From the NCBI GenBank assembly GCA_947462335.1, contig OX381709.1, positions 68,874,609-68,938,608 of the forward strand: DNA of 64,000 nt. The letters run 5' to 3'. Numbering within the stretch: position 1 is the stretch's first letter; each line of letters opens with the position of its first letter. Source of the DNA: Harmothoe impar (Eukaryota; Annelida; Polychaeta; Phyllodocida; Polynoidae). The translations under genes were made by a program, and so were the position numbers. The notes under the pieces were generated by a model. It was not told the DNA's origin and searched no databases. It saw only the letters and a program-made list of their open reading frames with translations. Of the stretch, positions 13,144-24,267 are shown in pieces.

Positions 13144-13410
13144 AATGACAACACGACGAGTTACTGAGTTTATATTTGGAGTTTGTATACTGATTGATAA
13201 ACTACAACAATTTAAACAATTGAACTTTGAGTACGTTTTACATCGGTAGGATGGTTTAAAGAAATATCACGTCATTGTGAGTTTACACATAAACAGTAAA
13301 TACAGTATGAGACCTAACGAGGTCAATATTTGACATAAATTTTAAGTAGGTCAGTAGGTCACAAGATACACATGTATCAATTAACAGTCAATCCTCCTAA
13401 GTGTTTGAGG
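13144..13410 (-). repeat. Split direct repeat B1 of the DIRS-like element
   Basis: This is the internal copy of the 267-bp B repeat. The last codons and stop of the tyrosine recombinase frame (ending 13397) lie inside it, so coding sequence and repeat overlap by about 14 bases. Confidence 0.85.
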
Positions 13411-14388
13411 CAAATAAAAGTGCTAGTTTTTCTGCAACTTTGTTGGAGGATTGTGATGGGAGGTAGTGTTTGAGTCCAGATGGGCTTCTCCAGGTGCCAT
13501 GCATGGCTATCTCCTGGTTTGTGCATCCAGCCTGGGATGCAGCATGCACTCCTCCACGCCTGAGTGAATGAGAGGTCATTTCAAGGGCATTGGGGACGTT
13601 TGACACTAGTAGGGCTGTCTGTATCGCCCCAACCATAGTTTCTGACGTCAGTGGGGCCCCAGTGGGGGTCATGAATGCTGGTTGCATGTCACCAAAGTTA
13701 TACTGAGACACATACAGGTCCCAGGCCGTCGCCGGGCACACAATAGCTCCAGGGATTCGAGGGAGGAGAAGACAGACAGGGGTGGTCCCCGTCTTGATTG
13801 TTTTAGTTGATCTGATAGTAACATACAACCCCTGCTGGGTTGAGTGAATGTCCCTTTTTAGAAGGGTGTGGGGGCCTTTCCACAAATTGGCTGAGGGTGC
13901 AAGTAGATTGGACTTTCTTAAGAAAGCAAAGAAACCCAAACTCATGGCAGCTCTTAGTACGCTGCCGGTTGTCGCACAACTGAGATAAGAACATATTAGA
14001 AACAGGTCAGTAGGTGTAACAGGGGGCGCTGGTGAGGGTAGGTGTGGGTTGAGTACCTCAGCTCCCTTCGCCACTGTTTGAGCTTGGAACGAGCCGAGGG
14101 CAGAGATGTCACCCCCCGCTCCTGGATCCATAGCCTTGCACCTGATGTATAGCACTTTCTGGTAACATGACTTTTTAGTTTATTGGCTAGGTACTGTTGA
14201 AAGAGGCAAGCATCGGAGATAGTGGGGTGGAGAGGGTCCACCCCATATAACACAGTGAATGTTAAATACATTGTGGCCTGAGTAAGTCTGTTTTCTTTGG
14301 TTCTCTCTGATACCGCAGCATTGTATGAGACTATGGCCTGTGCCCCAAGGGGAATATCTGGAAATAAATGTACATGATTACTCTTCAT
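13397..14388 (-). pseudogene. Tyrosine recombinase of the DIRS-like element, frameshifted
   Basis: Integrase of a YR retrotransposon, which inserts circular DNA by strand exchange instead of by a DDE integrase. The N-terminal half is read from 14388 to about 14050 in one frame, and the catalytic half from 14155 to 13397 in another, so one indel breaks the gene within 14050-14100. Catalytic residues are visible in the 252-codon C-terminal frame: R80 in FLRKSN, H196 and R199 in HSLRRGG, H219 in HGTW, and Y231 in LKHYLPS. The start overlaps the end of the RT frame by four bases (14385-14388). The final codons run into repeat B1. Full motif retention suggests recent loss of function. Confidence 0.85.
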
Positions 14389-16677
14389 ATCTTAGTGAAG
14401 AATGGGTGTGGGGCAACTGGGGACAGTCTCTTCAAACCCCTGGCCTTGATCTCGGCGTCGGCATACGCCCTCTTGTTTGGGTCGGCATACCGACTCAGGG
14501 CATCGGCCAGGGGGATCTGAACACCTGGTTTGTGGCGTATCTGTCTTGAACATGCGCCGAGAATGGGGTCGCGGGACCTGCCCGAGTGCAGTGCCTGCTG
14601 GGAAGCCATATTGTCTGTGTAGATCACGACCCTCATCCCCAACGTGTAGTGTGGGGTGAGGGTGCGGTAGGCTGTCACCAGATTAACTGCCTCACACTGT
14701 GAGATGTGAGTGCACTTCTCTAGCAGTGACTTTGGGTATGTGTGAGTGTAGTAAGCAATGTCTGTGTTGCCAACCCCGGCTGTAGGTGTGGAGTCACACT
14801 CTATGCTGTACTCTGCCAAGTCCGGGACCAGGAGGTGGACTCCGTTTGTAAGCTCGGCGTACTTGGCAAACCACTTCACATCAGCCCTGACAGATAGGGA
14901 CACTGGTGTGGTGCCAGACGTGGGTGAGGTCCTGAGTGCTGCTAGGATGCGGCAGATGAACTTTCTTGCCGGAGTGACACACCTAGATATGTGGATCAAT
15001 TTACCGACTAGCGACTGGTATTCCTTTCTGCTGGCAACCACTTTTGACGACCACTTTTTGCACTCTCCAAGCACCTCTCTCAGCTTTTCATCAGGAACCG
15101 AGATGAGCATTGCTCTGGAGTCCAGGTGGAAGCCCAGCCACTCCATGGTAGTAGCTGGTGGGAAGCACTTTGATGGAGCCAAAGCTAGGCCTAGGTCCTT
15201 TGCCAGAGCCAGGAATGTGTCATACGACCTCTGTGCTTCGGTTTGGGACGCCTCCACCCCGCAGAAGTCGTCTAGGTACACGAGGACGATGTATCCTTTG
15301 CAGCGCATGAGGTAGGCCACTGCCATGGTGGTCCTTTGGCATGCCGAGCCCGACAGCCTAGACCCAAAGGACGGGCATAAGTCTATGTAGTATTGACCTC
15401 TATGCCTGAATCCCAGCAGAGGGGTGTCGGCCGGATCCGTGCGGAGCTGGCGGTATGCGCGGGACATGTCCGCTTTCCACATGAAGGCTGGGGTAGGGAG
15501 GGTCTTGAGGTAGGTGGCCAAGTCCTGGATGGAAGGAAGGGTGTATTTGAAATACCTCCCCTCCATACAGTTTTTGGTTATGCCCGCATTCACTGACTCT
15601 CCTTCAGGGTAGCTCAAGTCGAGGATGACACGCCTCTCCTGAGTCCCCTTTTTGGGTTGGGTCAATAATGGGGCAGTATTTGTCCATGGCGAGAAGGGGG
15701 GCACACTGAAGTCCTCCTAGGGCCACCTCCTTCTTTATGAAGCTGTCGATCTGTGTGGGGTACTGCAGTGCTGAGGCATGGTTGACTGACACCTTGGCCG
15801 GTGGGGAGCGCGCTGTGTACCCCACAGGCCACCCAAACTCCAAGTAGGAGCACAGTTCCTGGTCATGGTAGTCCTTCAGCAGTGCCTTCCACCTGTCAAT
15901 TTTCAAGTCAGATGGGACGGGTTGCCTAGCCTGGAGCCTGTTTGGGAGACCTGTGCTACTGACAGTGGTGTACCGCCTCTCATAGTCTTTGAAGTTTGTC
16001 CACTGGGGCGTGGCAGTCACCGGCCAGTAGGAGGCTCTTATGGGCGCAAACTGCTGTGGTGTAGGACCCATACCAATGGGTAGCGGCTCGTCATTGAATG
16101 TGGCAGTGTGAGCCTTGATAGTGGCGCACACAGCAACATTTTCCATATATGAGCTAGGGACATAATATGCAAAGTCGTCAGGGTGGGTGCATTCCAGTAG
16201 ATGTGGGCTATTCTGCACTGTCACCATGCCATGTTGTGTGCCCTTTGTCGCATCGACAGCAGGGTTAGCTTTGGCATGATAGCTGACATGGGTATTCACG
16301 GGGGGCGTGGCAGGGGGAGCAGGTTTACTTATTGCAGCGTCCCTGTCGGCTGAGGCGTGATGTGTTAGAGGTTGAGGTTGAGTTGTACCAGAGCAAAGGG
16401 CCTGGTGAGGGTGTTTAGATGGCGGTTGGTTAAAGGCCATAGGTGCAGGGCGCTTGCCATACACCCCTAGCCCTACTACAGGGTCCACCTTTGCAGGGGA
16501 GCGGTATGTGATAGTAGGTAGAGTTATGCTATTTACCCCCTCTGGGTGCACAATACCGAGGGGATTCATGGCATGTTCTAAAGAAACAGTAGCACCAGGG
16601 AGGGTAGTGGGTAGGCCGGTGTCCGGCCTACTGACGAAAGGGCAGGTGTGGCCTCGTCTTGTTCCTGCATGCTGCAT
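14385..16677 (-). pseudogene. Reverse transcriptase/RNase H of the DIRS-like element, frameshifted
   Basis: Polymerase of the element. The N-terminal 350 or so codons run from 16677 to about 15650; the RT/RH frame runs from 15704 to 14385. The reading switches frame in the run CCCAAAAAGGGG near 15645-15660, where one extra base in a homopolymer explains the break. Within the 439-codon downstream frame, the RT motif YLDD is at residues 143-146 and RNase H acidic residues are at D304, E338, D364 and D401. It lies between gag (overlapping 16628-16677) and the recombinase (overlapping 14385-14388). No methyltransferase domain is present. The copy needs only a single-base change to be open, so the break could also be an assembly error. 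Confidence 0.85.
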
Positions 16678-18017
16678 CAGTATGAAAGTTGATTGAGTTC
16701 TTTACTTTACGGCAGAATCTGCAATGATGTGCTTGTGAGACACCTGCTTCTATGTGACCATCTGGTTTAGCACATGTGGCATCATTCCAGGCAGGGCAGG
16801 GGGCATCAGCCCTGTGAAGGGGAGGGCGAGGGATGTTACGGTGCTCAGGATCGTGGCGATCTTTCTTGACAGATTTCTCTTGCTCTCGAGGGGGATGGAC
16901 ACGCCCCCCCCTGAAGCGAGACACATTGTTGCGGAGATCATGTATCACCCCTGCAGCCTGCCATGTGAGGTTAGCAGCAGCAATCTGGGTCATGATGCTT
17001 TCTGACCACTCCCGCACCTGGTCCCACTCAAAATCCTTGGCATCCTCTATCACATTGAGAAGATGAGCGGCAATTTGGGGGCGGTCAAGGGGGGCTGTAG
17101 ATTGGTGGCGCATCAGTCTGTCCAGACCGTAGAGATACTCCGCCAGCTTAAGTGAATTTAAAGAGGTCTTGGACTGTAAAGGGCCTCTAAAAATGAAATC
17201 ATGGGGGTGCGTGGGCCTACCTTTTATGGCGCTGAGGGTGTGGGCAGTTTGAAGCAGGTTGTTTACTGTAGAAGTGATGCCCACAGCCCCCGCGCCCACA
17301 GTCGACATGGGCTGCAGAGGTAACTGGTGGGGAGCCACAGCCTGAAGGATGAGGGATGCTGAATCCGGCTGCTGAAATACAGGCTGGGCAACAGCCTGCG
17401 GTATCACTTGTTGTGGTGTAGCCTGTTGTGCTACACTCTGCTGATCAGTAGGCTGTGCTGTCTGCTGCTGTAGGTAATGCCTCACCTGGGCCTGGATGAC
17501 AGGGTCGGGGTGGGCGAAGGCCGGCATCGTGATGATCGGCCGGTGCTCCGAGTTGTTGGCGGGCGGCGCTGTCCCCGGGGCCGGGGTGACAGTAGCGCCG
17601 ACAGCCGGGGTGACAGCGGTTGTTGACATCGTGACAGCTGTGGATGCGGACGCCGCCGCCGGGGCTGTCTGCACGTCTGTACGGGGCCGGGCGGGTGAGT
17701 CGTGGCCGAGGCGCTTTGCCAGCCGCCGCAAGCTGCTCCGGCGAAGGGACGAGTTCCACGTCAGGGGTGGGCGACAAGTCTCTGAGAAGGGACAGCATTG
17801 TATCACTGGTGGACTTGATCTCACCCAGCTGCCCTTCCAATGCACCTACCCGGGCGGCGAGATTCTTGTCGGCGTCAACAGGGGGGTCAGCGGAGGCCGG
17901 TGTGGCCGCGGCTTTATTCCCCGATCTAGTGGTTGCCTTGTTTGAAACTTGTTTTTTCTTTGTTGCAGTAGCGGCCTTTGAAGGCTGTTTCTTCGCTGGC
18001 GCTTTCTTGGGAGCCAT
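16628..18017 (-). pseudogene. Gag-like ORF of the DIRS-like element, frameshifted
   Basis: Presumed structural protein, first in the element. It starts at 18017 with a lysine/alanine-rich N terminus (MAPKKAPAKKQ), then a predicted short coiled segment and a Pro/Ala-rich linker. The 190-codon first frame continues sensibly only to about 17700. A second, 405-codon frame (17845-16628) then carries the Gln-rich stretch and a C-terminal Cys/His region (CRFCRK ... HTDAACRNK) that could be a zinc-binding motif. The shift between frames makes it a pseudogene unless frameshifting is programmed. Assignment as Gag rests on position and composition, not on a recognised domain. Confidence 0.6.
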
Positions 18018-18059
18018 GTTTAAAAGGATTATTAACTTAGATCAATAATGGCAGGACCG

Positions 18060-18204
18060 TGTAATTTTACAACCGCAACGTGCTCGCCCGGGCACAAGAG
18101 GAAGGTTGTTGTGGAGAGTGGATAGTTTGTCAGCGTTCCAGTGGGGGCGCTAGTGGTCATTTGCCGGGTGGATAGTCATTAAACCAAAATGCAAGCATTT
18201 AGTC
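18060..18204 (-). repeat. Split direct repeat A1 of the DIRS-like element
   Basis: 5' terminal repeat of the element, nearly identical to A2 (12999-13143). It lies about 40 bp upstream of the gag start. Tandem-unit sequence resumes immediately beyond it. Confidence 0.85.
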
Positions 18205-18500
18205 CTATGATGGTGAATTTGATATTCCGCCAGGAAAACGATGTAGGTTATTACTTTGGAATTACTCATTTGTAAGTTAAAAAGCTAAGGAGGACATTAT
18301 ATGTTTGCATTTATTGAAGACAAATAAATTCAGTCCTTTAATATTTTGTCTAGGGAGATATTAGCAACCCCCCCCCCCCCCCCAACTCTCACAAGTCCAA
18401 TACGAAATGATATCCGCTATCATAGGCTTTCACTAAGATACAGAGATGCACAATTCACATTTTACAATATATACTGGGTAGGCCTAGCAGGATAAACATT
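18205..18500. repeat. Tandem unit copy C, right part
   Basis: The sequence matches 7065-7360 in copy B, including GATATTC.ACCAGGAAAA, AGGAGGACATTAT and TAGGGAGATA words. It continues the similarity interrupted at 12674, showing that the DIRS-like element inserted inside copy C. A C homopolymer sits near 18369-18384. Confidence 0.6.
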
Positions 18501-19499
18501 TCTTCGAACACAGCAATTAAATGCAGCATGCTTGCTATCCAATGATGTAATCCTACATTATCTACTATGGTGAGTGTTCGTCTCTATCAATCACATGTGG
18601 ATAGTTTAGAAGAAAATTCACCTAGAAGGAGGTGTATATTTGTGTAATTATATGCAGTGCGTTATTGTTGAGGGTAGTTTCATTACATCTAGGGGTTTCC
18701 CATTACACTATTTCAAAAAATTTGTTTTCACTTTAACCATCTGGACATTATGAAGAGAACATAGTTTTACTTTTTGAATGGCAGTTGTTCAACTTCAATA
18801 TAGCCACAGGCTCATTTCTATCTATATGGACGTGTGTTATACATGATATTGTTAGGATGTATAAAAAGAGTAGTTTAATATGTGTGGCAGATCTCAGCTT
18901 GGGACAGACAAACTGTGCTATGGTTGCAAGAAACTGTATGGATGGAGATTTTGTTGGCTCAGTAAACCGGAGTATCTTCTCTGGGGAAATATGTCTCAGT
19001 CAATAGAATAACTCACCCTACAAAAACATTATTACTATGAATTAACCATTGGTCACCTAATTAAGTGTCTGGGGGACTCATTATTTGGAATACTGTCTTT
19101 CTCTGGATACAGTTTCCTCTTAACAATCCTTCCAGAAAGCCAGGAAGTAAATCTATAATTATATCAATCTTAATATGAACCAAGGTCACAACCGATTGTT
19201 CGCAGTTATACCTATCCTTAGTTGCTATATCGTTCGGGGCTGTACAGAGGTCCCCAAGTAAATTCAATCATTGCAGAAAGTAACACAATGGAAAGGTTGA
19301 CACATCAGCCTCACCAGAGAGTGGGTTTGGTCACAATAACTATTAAACTAGAAAACTACATGAAAAGTATTCTAGGTAACATGCTGATGATCCAAAGCGA
19401 TTGTTCAAGAATAAAAACTTTCATCGGAACCCATTGTATAAAAAGCAGATGTGAACATGCCCATGTAGTTGTCATTCTCTAGTGATAACATGCATATCC
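18501..19499. other. No gene seen
   Basis: AT-rich, with only short non-conserved ORFs. I see no splice-bounded coding segment, RNA gene or element ends here. Confidence 0.5.
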
Positions 19500-19866
19500 A
19501 AAGGCTTACACCATCACAGAACACTTCCCCTTCCCCTCATGACAATCCCTTAAGGCCTATGAGCACTGGACAGCTGGCCTCTCATGCTGGCTCACACGGC
19601 TCCCTGTAGACTAGAAAAAAGACCTTTGTTTCAAGGAACACAGCTGAACACAGCAAGAAATGGCCAGTTCTTCTATGCAACATTATCTAGTTGGAAATTT
19701 TTCTACATTATTTCTACATTTTGGTCCAGCTTAATTACATTCAGGTAGAATATTGATCGTTTCCTATATATACAACTTGACTTGTAATCAAACTGAAAAT
19801 AAATGAATTGCAAGTATAATAGCAGATCTAGAAAAGTATTGATTGTTAATTTCTTTCTGATAATAG
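19500..19866. repeat. Tandem unit copy D, left part
   Basis: Weak similarity to 10690-10800 and 6350-6610 (for example GGCCTCTCA followed by a TGGCT(C/T)ACAC word, and ATCAAACTGAAAATAAATGA). It ends at the AATAG target duplication of the gypsy element. Confidence 0.4.
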
Positions 19867-20168
19867 TGTAGAGTTTAGTATTTTACGGTCGCAGAATAAA
19901 CAACTCGGAAGGTTCTTTATACGTTCTGGATGCAAAGAGAGAGAGTTTTATTCACGTTTCCTACTACAGTAATCTAAGTTCGGTTCTTGTTCGGGACGAG
20001 ACCTGATGAGGTCTGTCTACCACTGAGCCTTCTGGCCTTATATATCCCACCCTACCCGATCGCAGCGCCCCCTTTATCAACACTCGCGCCCTCTGTATAC
20101 GGGTCACGAACTAGCATCTTATGGTGGTTTACATAACTGCGATCCGAGTGGGATTCGAGTCCCCTACA
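19867..20168 (-). repeat. 3' LTR of the gypsy element
   Basis: 302 bp, reading TGTAG...CTACA at the ends, identical by eye to the LTR at 31051-31352. The flanking AATAG (19862-19866) is the target duplication. Confidence 0.95.
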
Positions 20169-20170
20169 TA

Positions 20171-20180
20171 ACCCCCCCTA
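20171..20180 (-). other. Polypurine tract of the gypsy element
   Basis: On the minus strand TAGGGGGGGT lies two bases upstream of the 3' LTR. This is the expected position of the plus-strand primer for an LTR retrotransposon. Confidence 0.7.
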
Positions 20181-20891
20181 GACAAAACATACACATTTTT
20201 TTTTTTAAACGGATACCTTCTAGGTATACACTAATATATAAAAAAATGACGTTATGTCTATTATACACATAGGGGTATGCAAAGCATACGACTCGAATAA
20301 CACTATACACACATATGTTGTACATTAAACATGGCACAAGTATTATCAATACGAACGGCTTAACACGCTTCATATTAACTTAGTAACACTCGTGCACCCA
20401 CGTGGGGATATATATACATATGACACATACCGAAAATATATACTATCACAGCTCTACTCTTTATCCAGAATAACAGTTTATACAATATATACACTGCTCC
20501 CTGATCAATGTACTAGTATTGATCAGGCACGCTTGTCAAAAAAATTTAGACAGCGGGTCCGTGGCGCTCTCCTCTTCAACAGCTTTCCTGATCGTTGTTG
20601 GCTTCGATCAGGCACACCAAGAAGAGCGAATCTTATGGTGGGTGTAAAGGTGCTCTCCACTTCTTTCCCTCGAGTTTTTCCGGGTCCGCATCATATCGAT
20701 TGTATCATCTCTCATCTCCAGTCGTAGCTCCTCGTTCCCTGATCCTTGTTGGAATTGATGGATCAGGCACGCCTTCAGACTTACGTCTGTCAGCGGGTGT
20801 AAAGGTGCTCTCCTCTTCTCTTCCCCGTACGTCCCATTCGATTCTACTACCCCTAACATTCCGATTCAGCCCCAATACGGTTCATCACACC
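20181..20891 (-). repeat. 3' untranslated region with three imperfect repeats
   Basis: Noncoding stretch between the end of ORF3 and the polypurine tract. The word GATCAGGCAC recurs at 20521, 20606 and 20761 (plus-strand reading), and a G(C/T)GCTCTCC(T/A)CTTC word follows each, so three degenerate units can be seen. It may hold RNA signals of the element; no specific function is supported. Confidence 0.55.
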
Positions 20892-23699
20892 CTATCCGTC
20901 TAAAGCGTCCTTCTCCTCCAGGAGTTTTAGCGCGGCGGATCGGGTCCCATCCCATTCGTCCAGAAACACTCCGAAACACTCAAGGAACTTAACGTTCATT
21001 GCCTCATTTTTGGCATCGAGATCGGATAGTTTCCTCCGCAGTAAGGCGGTGCTGGAAGTAACGGTTTTACGATCCTGCTCTAATTTAGCCTTTTCTTCAT
21101 TCAACATCTTTTCCTTGTCAATGTAGACCTTCTCTAATTCAGCCCGAGCCTCCTCCAATGCCTTGTCATTCTCTTCTTTATAACGGTCCTTATGTGTCTT
21201 CTGAATGGCTACCACCGAATCAGCAAACAGGTTAACGACCCCGGCGTTGAAACGGATCGCTAACTCCTTCTGTGCCTCCTGAAATTCATCTACTAATTTC
21301 TGAGCACCCTCACATTCAACTTTCTCAGCCGCTGCGAAATAGTGTACTACCGGTTTAGTAGACATCCGGAGCCGGTTATCGGGCACAGTGGTCATCGGAG
21401 TTGCTGGTGGTTTCAGCGAACTCTGAGGTAGCTGTAATTCCGGGTAGTCCGTTGTATCATCGGACGGAACCGACGGCTGTCTCCATACTAACGGATCAGC
21501 TGGACTCGGAGTGGGTTTACACGGAGCGGGTTTAGACGGAGCGGGTGGGGTAGGTTTGATCGGGCCACGGTTCAAAGGTGACTGATACGCAGTCGTTGCG
21601 GATCGGTTGTGGGGTACCCGGAAGGTTGAAGGTGATTCGTCCCGGCCCCGTTTTGCATCACCCCGTGCCGGACTTCGGCTTGCCTGACGTTTAGTGTCAG
21701 TTCGATTCCTAGGTGGATCCCCTCGGAACTCCGCTACCTGGTTCCACATTTCCTGGGGCATATCAAACTTCCCCCGATCCAGTAACAAGGCGGTTCGAGC
21801 ACTCAGTTTACCATTACGGGCGTCGGCTACCTCACAGTAGGATTCCGTCATGGTCGATATCCCCTGAAAATCTTCCCTGCCCATTCGGTCGTATTTCTCT
21901 CTCCATAATCGGTGCAAATTATTGATTCGGGCCACAGTAGCACTCATACCCGGAGTGTGACAGTTTTTATAATGGCGAACCATGTTCGCCCTCCGAGTCG
22001 TTACACAGCCATCACATTTCTGATTTTCTCGGGTCGCCTCCGTCTTCTGACATTCGTACACCACCGAGTGATGCATATGTCGTTCGGTTAGGTGCCGGAG
22101 GAATCTACGGGCCGTTGTGTAATGTTTCGGTCTCGGATTTTTTAAGCACAAGGCAAACGGACAGATGGTTTCCCCCTTCACCAAATACCACTCTTTGTAG
22201 GCCCATCGTATTTTCCAACGATGATCCCTACTGTAGTATGCATCCGAATGATGCCGGATCTGGTTGAACCACCATTCGTAATGGTCAGACGGTAGCGGGT
22301 CTTTGATAGTCGGTCGGAGCCAATCTTCATCATCCGATTCGTTTTCCATGTTATATTCCGTGGGGCAGCCATATTTGGTCGGTCCTTTGGCGCATTCCTC
22401 GAACGAGGCGGGTACGAACAGACGGAACTCGGTGTTTGAATTTTTGTACACCTCCTGCAACCGCTCAAATTCCTCCTCTGTCATTTTTGGTTTCGGAACT
22501 TTCTCCGTCGGTTCATCCCCCTCCTCTTCCTGTTCACCTTCCCCCTCACTCATATTCTCATCCTCCCCCGATCCGACGTTATCCTTCAGCTTCCTTTTCT
22601 CTATTATGGCCCCAACCCCAGCACTTGCAGCAGCCTGTATTGCCTTCAACTGTCCGGACGTCGGTTCCTTCTGTTTCAATCCTTCAGTTACCTTCACTAC
22701 TGTCTTCGGGTCAACTGTTAGATCTACTATTGGCGTTTTCGGGTTCTTACACTTCCCCCCTTTCTTAGCAGCTCGTTTCTCTTTCGGACTCAGAACTTTC
22801 TCAAAGTCGGACGAATCCGTGTCCGTCAGACTTTCCTCACTCTTGTCCTTCTTTACTTTCGATTTCCGGAGCACTACCTTTCCTTTCTCTACCGCGTCTT
22901 TCCTTAACTTTTCTGCTATCCTCTCCTTCTCGTCCTCTTCGGACGGGTCTCTGTTCATTTTCGGATCATATCCCTTGGTTTTCTTTCCTTCTCGGATCAG
23001 AGCACTTATGATCTCGTCTCTGCGAGACGGATCATCGTCGCTCTCCTCCAATCGATCATAAAACTCATCGATGTCGATACTGTATAATTTAGTTTTCCTT
23101 TTCCGGTTCGCTAGCTTCTCCCAACATTCTACGTTTCGAGGCAAGATCTTCTTTTCCGGTTCTCTAAAATATATATCCGCCTGGATGTCGAGTCCGGTTA
23201 TTCCTACTCGAGTCGTTCCCGGAACACTGACTGGGATTACCGGCATTCGTTTCTCCCGGTACATCACCTCGCAGTCAAATACCGCCTTGCGAAACCCTTC
23301 GTGCACGTTCAATCCCTTCTGCATCTCGGGAAAGAATAGCAGCCAGTTTGACGGTAACGATTCATAAACATCAGCCCCCAATATAGAGATCAAACAGTCC
23401 CGCAGTTCATTCGGAAGAGTTTTCGGTACTCCTCCTTCCGGGACTACGGTCAGTTCATCAGCCAGAAATAGCTCCCGGCCATCGTAACGGCTCACGAATC
23501 CCTTCTTGTCGGGTTCGGTATGTTCGGTGGTAACAACTTTAAAAACAGACCGGCCATTCTCGTCGTACTGTCCCGTTTCCTCCTCCATACTCACGTTGCC
23601 TAATGCAGCGTCTTCGGTTCTAGTGACGGGTGAGAGCGGTTCATCCATGACATCGGTCATATCGATACTGTCATCTACGGGTGGGCAAGAACTCGCCAT
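20892..23699 (-). CDS. Gypsy ORF3, unknown zinc-finger/coiled-coil protein
   Basis: A 935-codon ORF on the coding strand of the element, downstream of pol. The start has a good context (AACATGG). Visible parts: an acidic N terminus (1-60); a folded-looking region (60-200); a charged Lys/Glu-rich linker (200-410); a Cys/His block at 510-585, with C513/C518 and histidines at 536-543, then a finger-like C562-x2-C565, H576, H581; a Pro-rich stretch (700-760); and a coiled coil (about 795-905). I see no signal peptide, no hydrophobic membrane segment and no furin-type site, so it does not look like an envelope protein. Nucleic-acid binding is inferred from the fingers. I do not recognise the family. 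It is fully open in a young element, so it is probably maintained by selection. Confidence 0.85.
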   Translation of the reverse strand: MASSCPPVDDSIDMTDVMDEPLSPVTRTEDAALGNVSMEEETGQYDENGRSVFKVVTTEHTEPDKKGFVSRYDGRELFLADELTVVPEGGVPKTLPNELRDCLISILGADVYESLPSNWLLFFPEMQKGLNVHEGFRKAVFDCEVMYREKRMPVIPVSVPGTTRVGITGLDIQADIYFREPEKKILPRNVECWEKLANRKRKTKLYSIDIDEFYDRLEESDDDPSRRDEIISALIREGKKTKGYDPKMNRDPSEEDEKERIAEKLRKDAVEKGKVVLRKSKVKKDKSEESLTDTDSSDFEKVLSPKEKRAAKKGGKCKNPKTPIVDLTVDPKTVVKVTEGLKQKEPTSGQLKAIQAAASAGVGAIIEKRKLKDNVGSGEDENMSEGEGEQEEEGDEPTEKVPKPKMTEEEFERLQEVYKNSNTEFRLFVPASFEECAKGPTKYGCPTEYNMENESDDEDWLRPTIKDPLPSDHYEWWFNQIRHHSDAYYSRDHRWKIRWAYKEWYLVKGETICPFALCLKNPRPKHYTTARRFLRHLTERHMHHSVVYECQKTEATRENQKCDGCVTTRRANMVRHYKNCHTPGMSATVARINNLHRLWREKYDRMGREDFQGISTMTESYCEVADARNGKLSARTALLLDRGKFDMPQEMWNQVAEFRGDPPRNRTDTKRQASRSPARGDAKRGRDESPSTFRVPHNRSATTAYQSPLNRGPIKPTPPAPSKPAPCKPTPSPADPLVWRQPSVPSDDTTDYPELQLPQSSLKPPATPMTTVPDNRLRMSTKPVVHYFAAAEKVECEGAQKLVDEFQEAQKELAIRFNAGVVNLFADSVVAIQKTHKDRYKEENDKALEEARAELEKVYIDKEKMLNEEKAKLEQDRKTVTSSTALLRRKLSDLDAKNEAMNVKFLECFGVFLDEWDGTRSAALKLLEEKDALDG

Positions 23700-24267
23700 G
23701 TTTCGGTCTCTTTCTCGGGGTACGGTTCAAATAAATTTCAGTTTCCTGGTCCTCACCGGGTGCCTGTGGTCACAAGCAACCCGGGTCTCCCACTAACCTT
23801 GCTTTACAACTCTAATTCGCTTTGAAAACAACTGCTCCTCGTGCGCTCGCTGTTGACCTTTGGTCCACCAAAAATCAATATGGCGGTTCTTTCACCCGGA
23901 ACGACCTTCCGCGCATGCGTGTTACCCCATGAGATCTCGCTCGGGGCGTGACCTCATGACCTCGTTCCAGATGTAAACAAAGGGGTTTTCGCGCCATTCA
24001 TTACGGTACTAATTGCTGTCTGTCGGAGTCTTTCATTGGTTCGGAGTGAGCTCGTCAGGAGTATAAGTAGATGTATTTACAGGTGGCATATGCCCAACCC
24101 GCCGGATTATCCGTCCACCACCCTCAGGAACACTCTAATCCGGTTAATTAATCCCCTCCTCCAGTGCCTGGGTATCGTTCCAACACATAGGACAGATATA
24201 CCCGGTCTGCCCACCGGATAATCATATGACATAACATAAAACTGGATTACATTCGTTGTGATTCAGG
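23700..24267 (-). other. Spacer between pol and ORF3
   Basis: About 570 bp without coding potential. An accessory ORF this far from the 5' LTR usually needs a spliced or subgenomic RNA. Donor-like (AAG|GTTAGT, CCG|GTGAGG on the minus strand) and T-rich stretches occur here, but no acceptor upstream of 23699 stands out. Confidence 0.4.

Larger units (their letters stand above)
12675..18204 (-). mobile_element. DIRS/Ngaro-like YR retrotransposon with split direct repeats
   Basis: Read on the minus strand the order is A1 (18204-18060), gag, reverse transcriptase/RNase H, tyrosine recombinase, B1 (13410-13144), A2 (13143-12999), B2 (12941-12675). An A1-ORFs-B1-A2-B2 arrangement is the split direct repeat layout known for Ngaro and PAT elements. 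No methyltransferase lies between RNase H and the recombinase, which favours Ngaro over PAT; this is family knowledge applied to visible order. The interior is clearly more GC-rich than its surroundings. All three ORFs carry frame breaks, so the copy is probably dead. It splits tandem unit C. Confidence 0.85.

Noticed and set aside
20892..23699. Interpretation of gypsy ORF3 as an envelope gene
   Set aside because: No signal peptide, transmembrane segment, cleavage site or heptad fusion region is visible; the fingers and coiled coil point elsewhere.
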